Under the pieces are notes generated by a model that was not told where the DNA came from, did no database searches, and was given only the letters and a program-made list of their open reading frames with translations. Positions 6,646 to 14,500 of a stretch of 64,000 bases of DNA are shown one piece after another. The translations under genes and the position numbers were made by a program. Every line of letters starts with the position of its first letter. Position 1 is the first letter of the stretch. The stretch spans positions 124,001 to 188,000 of the forward strand of contig CAYPNF010000003.1 of assembly GCA_964411985.1 (NCBI GenBank), in the 5' to 3' direction. The stretch comes from CAYPNF01 sp964411985. Its GTDB lineage: Bacteria; Verrucomicrobiota; Verrucomicrobiia; Limisphaerales; J093.

Positions 6646-7326
6646 TCAATCGCTGTGGCCTTCTTTCATCAGGTACCCTGCACCGCGGACGCTGTGGAGT
6701 AGCTTCAAATCGAACCCCGCATCGATCTTCTCGCGCAATTTGCGAATGTAGACATCGACGACGTTGGAGCCGGGATCAAAGGAGTAATCCCAAACCTTTT
6801 CCAGGATCATCATCCTGGTGCAAACCCGGCCTACGGAGCGCATCAGGTACTCCAGGATCTGGAACTCCCGCGTGGTGAGAGTAATCTGCCGGTCCCCGCG
6901 AATGGCGCTGCGGGTGTAGGTATTGAGAGAAAGGTCAGCCACGCGAAGGAGCACAGGCTTCGTGTCCCCTCCCCTGCGAACCAGCGCGCGCACCCTGGCG
7001 ATCACTTCCTCCAGGGCGAAAGGCTTGGGAAGGTAGTCGTCGGCCCCCGCATTGAGGCCATCGACGCGTTCGTTGAGCCCGCTCCGGGCGGAAAGAAGCA
7101 GCACGGGGGTGCCGTTCCCCCCAGAGCGGAGGGTCTGCAGCACGCTCAGGCCATCACGACCGGGAAGCATGATGTCGAGCACGACGGCATCGAAGGGGTT
7201 CTGCAGTATGCAAAGCAGAGCTTCATCGCCGTTACCCAGAACATCCACCGCAAACCCGTGGTCAGTCAAGGCCCGTCGGACCGCGCCGGCGATGCGTCGA
7301 TCATCATCTACAACAAGTATCCGCAT
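6646..7326 (-). CDS. OmpR/PhoB-family response regulator
   Basis: A 226-residue regulator: receiver (residues 1-115, Asp in VLDIMLPGRDG, Lys in PKPF) plus winged-helix domain (130-223) with the recognition pattern VDVYIRKLREKID. The start MRILVVDDD at 7326 matches the family; a longer in-frame start (7467) would add 47 atypical residues overlapping the upstream cytochrome gene. It lies 35 bases after the nine-haem cytochrome and may be the last gene of that operon. No kinase is adjacent, although the operon also contains an HisKA kinase at its far end. The family resembles CusR/CopR-type regulators. Confidence 0.9.
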   Translation of the reverse strand: MRILVVDDDRRIAGAVRRALTDHGFAVDVLGNGDEALLCILQNPFDAVVLDIMLPGRDGLSVLQTLRSGGNGTPVLLLSARSGLNERVDGLNAGADDYLPKPFALEEVIARVRALVRRGGDTKPVLLRVADLSLNTYTRSAIRGDRQITLTTREFQILEYLMRSVGRVCTRMMILEKVWDYSFDPGSNVVDVYIRKLREKIDAGFDLKLLHSVRGAGYLMKEGHSD

Positions 7327-7361
7327 GGTGTTTTTCGAGTGAGTGGTTGAAAGGGGCGCCG

Positions 7362-9794
7362 TCAGGGTATCCGCCGAACCCGAAAATATTGTTGTTCGAA
7401 GAGTACCGGCAGGTCCAGGCGCATGACCGGACCTTCCTGAACCGGGACTTCGTGGATCGGACTCCAAAGGCTGTCTTCAGTAAAATCAAATCGACTCTGG
7501 AGAACCCCACCAATACGATCCGCAGGCCAGGTCAGGGAAAGCACCCCGTCCGCCTGACTCACCGAGAGCGGGAGAGGCGGACCCAAGTTCGGATGCACCG
7601 TCAGGACGCCACTGAGCGTATTGCTGATTCCCGCCATCTCGACTTTCAAAGTCCAGGGATAGTCTCCGGCATTCGTGAACAGATGGCAGTCGTGTGCGTT
7701 CGTAGAGTGGCCGCTTCCGTCACCAAAATCCCAGTCATAGGCTACGGCATCCCCTCCGGGCAGCAGACTTGTGAAACAACGGAATGGCACCGAAGTCCCA
7801 GGCAGGGCGGCTTGAGGCACCACAGCCTTCACGTCCAGTTTTCCTGTCCCTGCAGAGATGCGCACCTGGACTTGGCCCGGATTGGAGTCCATCACGCCAT
7901 TCCAGGCAGAAAACGTGAACGTGTCGGTCCCAAGAAAGTCAGGCGACGGATGGTAGGTCGCATTCGACCCGGCCAGACTAACGCGGCCGTGCGAAGGAGG
8001 CGACACCACACGAAACTCCAGCGGCAGACCACCCGGGTCGGAACCCTGCAGCTGAATCCCGAGGGGTAGGTCGGTAGTTGTGGCGACGTTCGCATCGAAT
8101 GCCACAGCTGGTCTCGGGTTCGAACCTTCCATTTCTCCTGGTCGGGGCCCGTTATGGCAGTTGTAGCAACCGATCGAGGCTCCCCGCAGGAAGGCCAAGG
8201 TCTGACCTTCGATGGAAATGAACCGGTCGCCAACGGCTCGCGATAGAACCGCCCCGCGATCGTCCGTTCCATGACAAGCCTGACACTGCATGCCGTCCGC
8301 ATCGTCTTCGTGGTGTTTCTCCAGCCACTGCCGATCGACGGGGTGCATCCCGTGAGGCCCACCGCTGACGTTGGATGGCGTCGTTGGATGGCATACGCTG
8401 CACTCCAGAAGAGTCCCGGCATAGCCTTGGAGTTGGAGGTTCTGCAGGTTTTCATTCGGCTGCGTGCTGGGAAGTTCAGCGTGCGGTGCTCCGTGACACG
8501 CGGCGCACTGCAACCCGCCGTGACCTTTGGAAGTCCGGTAAAGGGAGAGGCCCGCTTCAGGTTGGTTTGCTTCCGTGGCGAACGTGCGATCCACCGGGAC
8601 ACGGACGAGGCCGTTGGTGTCGAAAGCGCTGGTGTAGCGAACCTGCCCGTTGTTTTTCAGGACGGTGCCGGTGTGGCAGCTCTGACAATTGGGTTCATCA
8701 AGCCAACCTTGGCGGCCCCTGACGCCGATCTGGAGCATGGAACCGTGGCAACTCTGACACTGGAGCGTCAATGCACCGCTGGCGGTGACTGCGCCATGGT
8801 GCCCGCCCCGCAGGTAAGAATCCTCACTGCCCGCATGGCACCGAAGACAGGTCTGGCTCGTGCTCCCATCATCCAAGGGCAGTCCAGAAACAGGATCTGG
8901 AACCTTGGAGTGTTTCGTATGGATGAGGCGAGTCAACGGACGCATGCCCTCCAGGCCCGACCCTGGAAGCGCGTTCGAAACATGACACCGCACGCAGAGA
9001 ACAGGGGTCGAGTCTTGAGTGACCGTGGTAAGGAGACCCGAGGGGTTATAGCCTGCTGCCTTTAAGGACTCAACGTAGGAGACCGAACCTTCCCTGGCTT
9101 CATCATGGTACTTCAGGATGTTCAACCGGTAGTCCCTCTCGGGGTCGCAGTCCCATACCCATCCTGCTGCTGGCCGAGCCATCACATCCGCACCGGAAAA
9201 ATGGCACCCCCGGCAATCCATCCGATCGGTGGTGGGCAGAGGAACCTGGGTGGTGGCTACAACCGCACCGGATTGGTCACGAGCAACCAATCGGAAGAGC
9301 GGGTGCTCGTTGCGTCTGCCTTGGTCATCGTAGGGCGTAACAGGTATCCCCTCCGCCCGAAAGCAATGCAGCACCGGCTCAAAGCCCATGGGCTGCGGGG
9401 CATTGGAGGCCCCGGGCATGGAAAACCCAGCCAAACCTTCATCGGCGAGAAGGTTGGTCTTGTAGAGCGCTGCGACATGCGAATAGAAGTCCCCCTTGCC
9501 CTTTGAGGTGGTGTTGATCGAACCGGTGGAATCAGCAATCGATTCGTACGTAACGGTGTACTCGGAGGCGTTCGTGACCAACCTGCCACTGACCACCAAC
9601 TGCGCCCGGAGATTGCTGAAAGGAGGGAAGAGCGAGTAAATGGAATGGCCTGAAGCTTCGGTTTCCCAAGTCCCCTTCTCGCTCCAAGCAATCAACGCCG
9701 TGCCCGCAGCACCGAGGGTCGGGAAGCAGCGGCTGCTGCCGGCCACCAGCAAGAAGCAAAGGAGCAATGGTTGCATCAGCTTCCGTAGCTTCAT
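7362..9794 (-). CDS. secreted nine-haem c-type cytochrome with PKD domain
   Basis: An 810-residue exported protein. A signal peptide (MKLRKLMQPLLLCFLLVAG) precedes a large cytochrome region with nine CXXCH motifs (CRGCH, CVRCH, CLRCH, CQSCH twice, CAACH, CSVCH, CQACH, CYNCH). It is followed by an Ig/cadherin-like domain, a PKD domain (YDWDFGDGS) and a C-terminal beta module ending QQYFRVRRIP. Multihaem cytochromes of this size conduct electrons in the periplasm or at the cell surface. The beta domains suggest anchoring or substrate contact outside the cell. The start at 9794 gives the signal peptide; a longer frame to 9920 overlaps the upstream gene. It lies between the Ig-domain gene (49 bases) and the OmpR gene (35 bases). 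Confidence 0.92.
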   Translation of the reverse strand: MKLRKLMQPLLLCFLLVAGSSRCFPTLGAAGTALIAWSEKGTWETEASGHSIYSLFPPFSNLRAQLVVSGRLVTNASEYTVTYESIADSTGSINTTSKGKGDFYSHVAALYKTNLLADEGLAGFSMPGASNAPQPMGFEPVLHCFRAEGIPVTPYDDQGRRNEHPLFRLVARDQSGAVVATTQVPLPTTDRMDCRGCHFSGADVMARPAAGWVWDCDPERDYRLNILKYHDEAREGSVSYVESLKAAGYNPSGLLTTVTQDSTPVLCVRCHVSNALPGSGLEGMRPLTRLIHTKHSKVPDPVSGLPLDDGSTSQTCLRCHAGSEDSYLRGGHHGAVTASGALTLQCQSCHGSMLQIGVRGRQGWLDEPNCQSCHTGTVLKNNGQVRYTSAFDTNGLVRVPVDRTFATEANQPEAGLSLYRTSKGHGGLQCAACHGAPHAELPSTQPNENLQNLQLQGYAGTLLECSVCHPTTPSNVSGGPHGMHPVDRQWLEKHHEDDADGMQCQACHGTDDRGAVLSRAVGDRFISIEGQTLAFLRGASIGCYNCHNGPRPGEMEGSNPRPAVAFDANVATTTDLPLGIQLQGSDPGGLPLEFRVVSPPSHGRVSLAGSNATYHPSPDFLGTDTFTFSAWNGVMDSNPGQVQVRISAGTGKLDVKAVVPQAALPGTSVPFRCFTSLLPGGDAVAYDWDFGDGSGHSTNAHDCHLFTNAGDYPWTLKVEMAGISNTLSGVLTVHPNLGPPLPLSVSQADGVLSLTWPADRIGGVLQSRFDFTEDSLWSPIHEVPVQEGPVMRLDLPVLFEQQYFRVRRIP

Positions 9795-9843
9795 AGGTAA
9801 GCTCTGCGAACAGGGTCTGCGGTGATTCTCGGTGTGAGTCGGT

Positions 9844-11079
9844 TCATTGCACCAGGGTGGCACGGTAGAAAGAGGCCGGGTTGGAGGAGGCGCCCGGATC
9901 GGTGTAGACCAACGTTCCATCCGTACAAAGGTTGGTGGAAAGCGACATCCAAGAAACCATGTCGCGTGAACACCAGATCACATATTCCGCTGGGGCAGGC
10001 CCCACCACCACCAGATGGAATACATCATTGGTCACCCCTGGCTCGGTGAGCACCAGATCCTGGGCGGGGGGCGATTCCACCTTAAGAACGGCAGGGTCGC
10101 TCGCCGCCGTTCCTGCAGAATTACCCACTTTCACAATATAACTGCCGGCGTCTGTCAGACCGATGCTGGAGATGGCGAAAGTGGCGTTGGTGGCGCCGGT
10201 GAGCTCAGCCCCGTCCTTCGTCCACTGGAACGTGAGCGGAGCCGTTCCTTCCGCCACCACCGTGAAGGCTGCGGCCTCGCCCACGAGGAGCGAGAGGTTC
10301 GTGGGTTGGACCTGGATGGAGGGAGGAACGACCGGAAGCTGCACCAGCAAAGTTGCGGGGAGGCTGGGCGTGCTCCCCGAGGGGTTACTCACCACAACCA
10401 TATAAATGCCAGCATCGCCACTGGCGGCTTGAACGATCGAATAGGTCGAGTTCGTGGCGCCAGCCAAGGGAGCCCCGTCCCTTTGCCACTGGTACGAGAA
10501 TGGACCCTGGCCTGAAGCGACGACGGTAAGGTCAACTGGCTGCCCTGCCAGTACGGTCTGGCTCGCCGGCTGGGTCGCGATCCCCGGAGGCGAGCCATTG
10601 CCGGCGATAGAAATCGTTACATCTTTATGAACCGCTCCGTCGTAGTTGGCATTTCCCGCCGTCAGTTTCACTCGAAAGACCCCCTGCTGTGCTGGAATAC
10701 CAGTGATTTTTCCATTCCCCCCCAAGTTGGTGTTGATCGTCAGCCCAGGAGGGAGAGGTTCCGCGTTATAATAGTCTAGCAAATGATCCGATCCTGGATT
10801 CGTAACGATGATGCGGTACCCAAAGTTGCCGCCGACTGTTCCCGTGGCATTGGTGGTAACCGGGCCGAGTGGATTGATGTTAGCCAACCCCGCGACAGCA
10901 GCGGAGGCTCCTGAGACAGCATTGAACTCGCCAAGCAAGGCAGCCGCCAACCCGGCACATCGAAAAAGGACGGCAAAGCCCGAAGGCATCAGCGCTCGCA
11001 GAAGCACTGCCTCTTTGCTCAGCGGCACAATCTGAAGGATCGTTGCCAATAAGACTGCGGAAAGTCTTGTTTGTTTCAT
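9844..11079 (-). CDS. secreted Ig-domain protein
   Basis: A 411-residue exported protein: a hydrophobic N-terminal region, one putative Ig domain of the He_PIG type (LPPGLTINTNLGG, residues 95-150), two I-set-like Ig domains (about 165-250 and 255-335, each with FxYQW or FQW and DAGxY), and a C-terminal beta module ending ASFYRATLVQ. It has no catalytic motif. Ig-repeat proteins of this sort mediate surface adhesion or scaffold other proteins. Its place between DsbD (27 bases) and the cytochrome (49 bases) suggests a structural role in the same extracellular redox assembly. Confidence 0.8.
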   Translation of the reverse strand: MKQTRLSAVLLATILQIVPLSKEAVLLRALMPSGFAVLFRCAGLAAALLGEFNAVSGASAAVAGLANINPLGPVTTNATGTVGGNFGYRIIVTNPGSDHLLDYYNAEPLPPGLTINTNLGGNGKITGIPAQQGVFRVKLTAGNANYDGAVHKDVTISIAGNGSPPGIATQPASQTVLAGQPVDLTVVASGQGPFSYQWQRDGAPLAGATNSTYSIVQAASGDAGIYMVVVSNPSGSTPSLPATLLVQLPVVPPSIQVQPTNLSLLVGEAAAFTVVAEGTAPLTFQWTKDGAELTGATNATFAISSIGLTDAGSYIVKVGNSAGTAASDPAVLKVESPPAQDLVLTEPGVTNDVFHLVVVGPAPAEYVIWCSRDMVSWMSLSTNLCTDGTLVYTDPGASSNPASFYRATLVQ

Positions 11080-11106
11080 TTCAAATCAGAGAGCTAAAAT
11101 CATCAG

Positions 11107-12777
11107 TTATTCGAGACCGGAAGCCGAAGTTCGAAGCAACTCACTTTGTTGCGTCAGTTTTTTGCTGGCTCGCGGGTCCCTGGGTACCAGAACAGCGTAG
11201 GCAGGCATCCCAACTACACCAAAATATTTAAGCACATCCTGTGCCACATCGTCGGAGGGGTGTTCGACTTGGAGCTTGATCTGGCAAAAGCGACCTAGTT
11301 CCCGCTGAACGGTTTTGCTACGAAGCGTGGAAGCTTCCATCGCCGCACAACTCTTGCACCAAGAAGCCCAAAAATCGATAAAGACGGGCTTTCCCTTGCT
11401 CTTGGCCAGGGAGAGCCCGTCGCTCAACTGGGACAGCAGCGGGTTGGCGCGAGACGGGTCTGAGCCGGGTTGGGTCCTTGCGCTCGGGGGAGACGAGGTG
11501 CGCATCAGGCCCAGAGCAAGGTATCCTTGGTACAATCCCAGCATCGCGATGAACAAAGCAAAGCTTCCTCTGACGTAGGCCATCCATCGTCCGGGCCTGG
11601 GCAGGCAGGGAATGCCTGCCCCGGCAAGAGGCCAGGGCAATGCCATCCCGATTCCCAGCACGAAAGGCAACACCAGGCCAAGAATTTCACCCTGCCGGTA
11701 AAGCGCAGCAGCCTGAACCATGGCGGTGATCACCACCGGCGCGACGCAAGCTCCGGCGAGCAGCGCGGCCACGGCTCCCAGCAAGGCCGCGAACAAGAGC
11801 CGGCTCCGCAGAAACGATAACTTGGATTCGCTTCCCACCCTCCAGCGCGACAAATCGAGGCGGACGTGGCCTGCCAGACATAAAGCCATGACGAGGAAGA
11901 TCAACGCCACGAGAAGGTTGAACCAAGGAGAAGAGTTCAAACTGCCAAACGTGTAGTCGGCGAGCACGACCATCACACCCAGCAAACCGTAAGTCAGGGA
12001 CATGCCCAGCCCATAGGCACCTCCCAGCGCCAAACCGTGCCAGCGGCTCCGGGCGCGAGATCCAGCTCCCAGGGTTGCCAGGTTGACAGGAATCATCGGG
12101 AGCACACTGGGAGTCAGGTTCAAACCCAACCCGCCTAAGAAGAAGACCAGAAGGCAGGTCAGACCGGCTCCCCCTCCTGCAGTCCAAGCCGGAGATGCAG
12201 CCACCTCGGGGACAACTCGAGCTTGGAGCAGCTCCAGAACCTCTCGCTCGTGAAGATAGCCACCTTTCACTCCCACAATCTCAAATTGATCCGCAAGAGA
12301 GCGCCACTCTGAATCCGCAACGGACGTTCCGGCCACCGCCGTTTGATCGGGATCGAGACGAGAAATGGACCCATCGTCTCCTACCGTGAACAACCTAGTT
12401 TCGGGAAAATAGCAACTAGCCTCATCACAGCCCTGGTAAGACACAGTCAGCACGAGATTGGTTGCGGGAAGTGACCCGAGCTCGCACTCCACGGTAAAAG
12501 TATCCTGGAAGACCCACTTTTCCGCTTCACCGTGTGGGTCCCGATGGAGCACCGGGGAAGGCAATTGAAAACAATTAGCGGCGCGGTCGGAAAGCTCGAG
12601 CTTGACCGTATCCGCGTAGAGCAAGTGGCCGGGTGGCAAGAGGAAACGAACCTGAAGTTGAACTGGACGATCCGAGAAGATCAAAGAGGGCTGAACGACA
12701 AAGGGATTGTCGCACTGGCCGATGCCTGCCAGCAACCCACATAGAAACGCCCACCAGATCGCAGTAAGCCGCATCAT
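11107..12777 (-). CDS. DsbD-like thiol:disulfide interchange protein, TM1 Cys replaced by Ser
   Basis: A 556-residue protein with the DsbD layout: signal peptide, N-terminal domain with a Cys pair (Cys117, Cys122 in CDEASC), a transmembrane domain of about eight helices (residues 200-425), and a C-terminal thioredoxin domain with WCKSC (Cys474/Cys477). DsbD moves reducing power from cytoplasmic thioredoxin to periplasmic thiols. The first transmembrane Cys, expected in LTPCVLPM, is Ser224 here (LTPSVLPM), while the partner Cys344 (GACVAPV) is kept; Cys208 lies one helix face earlier. The start ATGATG at 12777 gives a clean signal peptide. The gene sits 8 bases after the DUF4266 lipoprotein gene. 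Confidence 0.88.
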   Translation of the reverse strand: MMRLTAIWWAFLCGLLAGIGQCDNPFVVQPSLIFSDRPVQLQVRFLLPPGHLLYADTVKLELSDRAANCFQLPSPVLHRDPHGEAEKWVFQDTFTVECELGSLPATNLVLTVSYQGCDEASCYFPETRLFTVGDDGSISRLDPDQTAVAGTSVADSEWRSLADQFEIVGVKGGYLHEREVLELLQARVVPEVAASPAWTAGGGAGLTCLLVFFLGGLGLNLTPSVLPMIPVNLATLGAGSRARSRWHGLALGGAYGLGMSLTYGLLGVMVVLADYTFGSLNSSPWFNLLVALIFLVMALCLAGHVRLDLSRWRVGSESKLSFLRSRLLFAALLGAVAALLAGACVAPVVITAMVQAAALYRQGEILGLVLPFVLGIGMALPWPLAGAGIPCLPRPGRWMAYVRGSFALFIAMLGLYQGYLALGLMRTSSPPSARTQPGSDPSRANPLLSQLSDGLSLAKSKGKPVFIDFWASWCKSCAAMEASTLRSKTVQRELGRFCQIKLQVEHPSDDVAQDVLKYFGVVGMPAYAVLVPRDPRASKKLTQQSELLRTSASGLE

Positions 12778-12784
12778 TTCCCGG

Positions 12785-13003
12785 TCAGTTGCAGCCGCAT
12801 CCCCCACGGCCCACGCCTCGTCCGCCAGAGGAAGCTTCGCGCGAAAACCACATGTGTTCGCTCAGAGACACGCTCAGCGGGTCTCGATCAGGACGCATGG
12901 TGTAGTCGGCCAATTGGCCACGTTCCCACGGCTTCACATTGGCACAACCCGAAGTGAAGACGATCACCCCGATACCCAGTGTCATGAAAAGGGAGCGTTT
13001 CAT
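12785..13003 (-). CDS. DUF4266-type small lipoprotein
   Basis: A 72-residue lipoprotein: signal peptide with lipobox TSGC, then ANVKPWERGQLADYTM, DPLSVSLSEHMWFSREA and a Gly-rich end GRGGCGCN. This matches my knowledge of the DUF4266 family, which is short and of unknown function. The lipidated Cys should anchor it to a membrane. The two C-terminal Cys (CGC) are candidates for thiol redox or metal binding. It overlaps the TlpA gene by four bases and is followed closely by DsbD, so it may be the periplasmic thiol client of that pair. DUF4266 next to DUF3570 is, to my memory, a recurrent pairing. Confidence 0.9.
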   Translation of the reverse strand: MKRSLFMTLGIGVIVFTSGCANVKPWERGQLADYTMRPDRDPLSVSLSEHMWFSREASSGGRGVGRGGCGCN

Positions 13004-13551
13004 GGCTTTTCCGTGGCAGCTCTTTTCAGGAGTTCATCTATGTCCTCAAGGTACTTGCGTTTCGTCTCTGATCCGTGAAAGCCACGATAGACGGCGTGAA
13101 CTTTCCCTTCAGGATCCAGCACAAAGGAGGTGGGCATCGAAGCAATGTTCACTTCCGCCACCAGTTTCTTGTTGGTATCTCGCACCACGTTGAAGGTGAC
13201 CGGGTGTTGCTTGAGGAATTCCTCCATGGCGGCTTTGCTCTCATCAACGTTGATCGCGAGAATGATCAACCCCTGGCGATCGAAGCGTCGATAGAGTTCC
13301 TCCATCATAGGGAAAGACTCCTTGCAGGGCCCGCACCAAGAGGCCCAAAAATCGACCACTACCACTTTGCCTTTGAGCGTCGCTGGGACCTTCCCTTCGA
13401 TCTGGTACTTGGAAAGATCCGGGAATGCATCTCCCTCTTTGAGGGGCTTCTTATTGGCGGCCATGAGGCTCAGAAAGAGGGTCATGGCCAGAAGCGTCGC
13501 AACGAGCGGCAGCTTAGTGAGTAAGGTATTCGGCAAATCGGCGTGTTTCAT
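13000..13551 (-). CDS. TlpA-like membrane-anchored thioredoxin
   Basis: A 183-residue protein with an N-terminal membrane anchor (residues 12-31) and a thioredoxin/AhpC-TSA-like domain carrying FWASWCGPCKESFP and the cis-Pro region MPTSF. TlpA/ResA-type proteins reduce specific periplasmic disulfides, often apocytochrome haem sites, and are re-reduced by DsbD or CcdA. The neighbours fit this: DsbD two genes downstream and a nine-haem cytochrome further on. It overlaps ApbE by 38 bases and DUF4266 by four, indicating tight coupling. Confidence 0.92.
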   Translation of the reverse strand: MKHADLPNTLLTKLPLVATLLAMTLFLSLMAANKKPLKEGDAFPDLSKYQIEGKVPATLKGKVVVVDFWASWCGPCKESFPMMEELYRRFDRQGLIILAINVDESKAAMEEFLKQHPVTFNVVRDTNKKLVAEVNIASMPTSFVLDPEGKVHAVYRGFHGSETKRKYLEDIDELLKRAATEKP

Positions 13552-14500
13552 GTCGGCTCTCTTCCGTTAAAATGCAACCTTCGGCACCGAAATAGTTGCT
13601 AATAAACTTCAGGCCTTCGACGACGCCCAGAATGAACGCGGTCGTGGAAAGGATGCCTGCAATGGTACAACTTGGAGCAATGACCGAAACCGCTCGGCAC
13701 CCGTTGTCCACGGGATAACCGCTGCGAGGGTCAATGATGTGGCCATACCTCTTACCCTGGATGGTGCAGTTCCGCAAGTAGTCGCCGGACGTCGCAACCG
13801 CGACATCGCGAGCAGCCACCCCGGTCCAGCATTTTCCGGGCTGCTTTGGATCTTCAAGACCGATATGCCACGCGGGTTTCCCTGGAGGAGTGCCCACGGA
13901 ACGAACATCATGCCCGAAATCCACCAAGAGGCTGGTCATTCCGTATTCTGAGGCGATTTGGCAGACCCGATCGGCCGCATACTCCTTACCCACGCCGCCG
14001 AAGTCGATGAGCATACCAGCCCGACTCAGAAAAACACCCCCCGGCCGCACCTGAACATGCCGCCACCCAACCATATCCCTGGCCTTCACCACTGCCGCCG
14101 GGTCGGGCAACGTAAGGCCAGGTTTGTTCCAATCCCACAGTCGAATCAGGGGCAAGGCGGTTGGGTCGAAGACTCCCCTGGTAAAGAAATGAAACTCGCG
14201 GCACATCGCGAGAAGCCGCTCCGTCTCCGGATCAATGGACACCCACTCCCTCCCAGCGCTAGCGTTGATTTTCGAAGTCAGACTCTCGGGAAGAAACCGA
14301 GAGTAGCGAGCTTCGAACTCCGCCACCCATCCCAAAACCGCGCCAGCGAAGGCATCTCCCGCACGGCGAGAAGGCGATGTGAAAGTAACTTGGCAACGTG
14401 TCCCCATCGCGGCAAATGCCAAACGACTCCCGTCCCCTGCCGCACTCACCGTGGCCGAGGACTTGATCCGCGCTAAGACGTTGGAAGCGGCTAAAACCAT
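13514..14500 (-). CDS. apbE: ApbE-like FAD:protein FMN transferase
   Basis: A 328-residue ApbE-family protein. Family motifs are present: IDFGGVGKEYAAD (165-177), ATSGDY (236-241) and GHIIDPRSGYPV (253-264). ApbE transfers FMN from FAD to a Ser/Thr in a Dxx(S/T)GA(S/T) site on exported proteins. The neighbouring DUF3570 protein carries such a site. Oddities: there is no lipobox at the N-terminus, and in the metal-binding segment usually read ADALST the Asp is Gly (AGILST). It overlaps DUF3570 by ten bases upstream and the thioredoxin by 38 downstream. Confidence 0.9.
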   Translation of the reverse strand: MVLAASNVLARIKSSATVSAAGDGSRLAFAAMGTRCQVTFTSPSRRAGDAFAGAVLGWVAEFEARYSRFLPESLTSKINASAGREWVSIDPETERLLAMCREFHFFTRGVFDPTALPLIRLWDWNKPGLTLPDPAAVVKARDMVGWRHVQVRPGGVFLSRAGMLIDFGGVGKEYAADRVCQIASEYGMTSLLVDFGHDVRSVGTPPGKPAWHIGLEDPKQPGKCWTGVAARDVAVATSGDYLRNCTIQGKRYGHIIDPRSGYPVDNGCRAVSVIAPSCTIAGILSTTAFILGVVEGLKFISNYFGAEGCILTEESRHETRRFAEYLTH

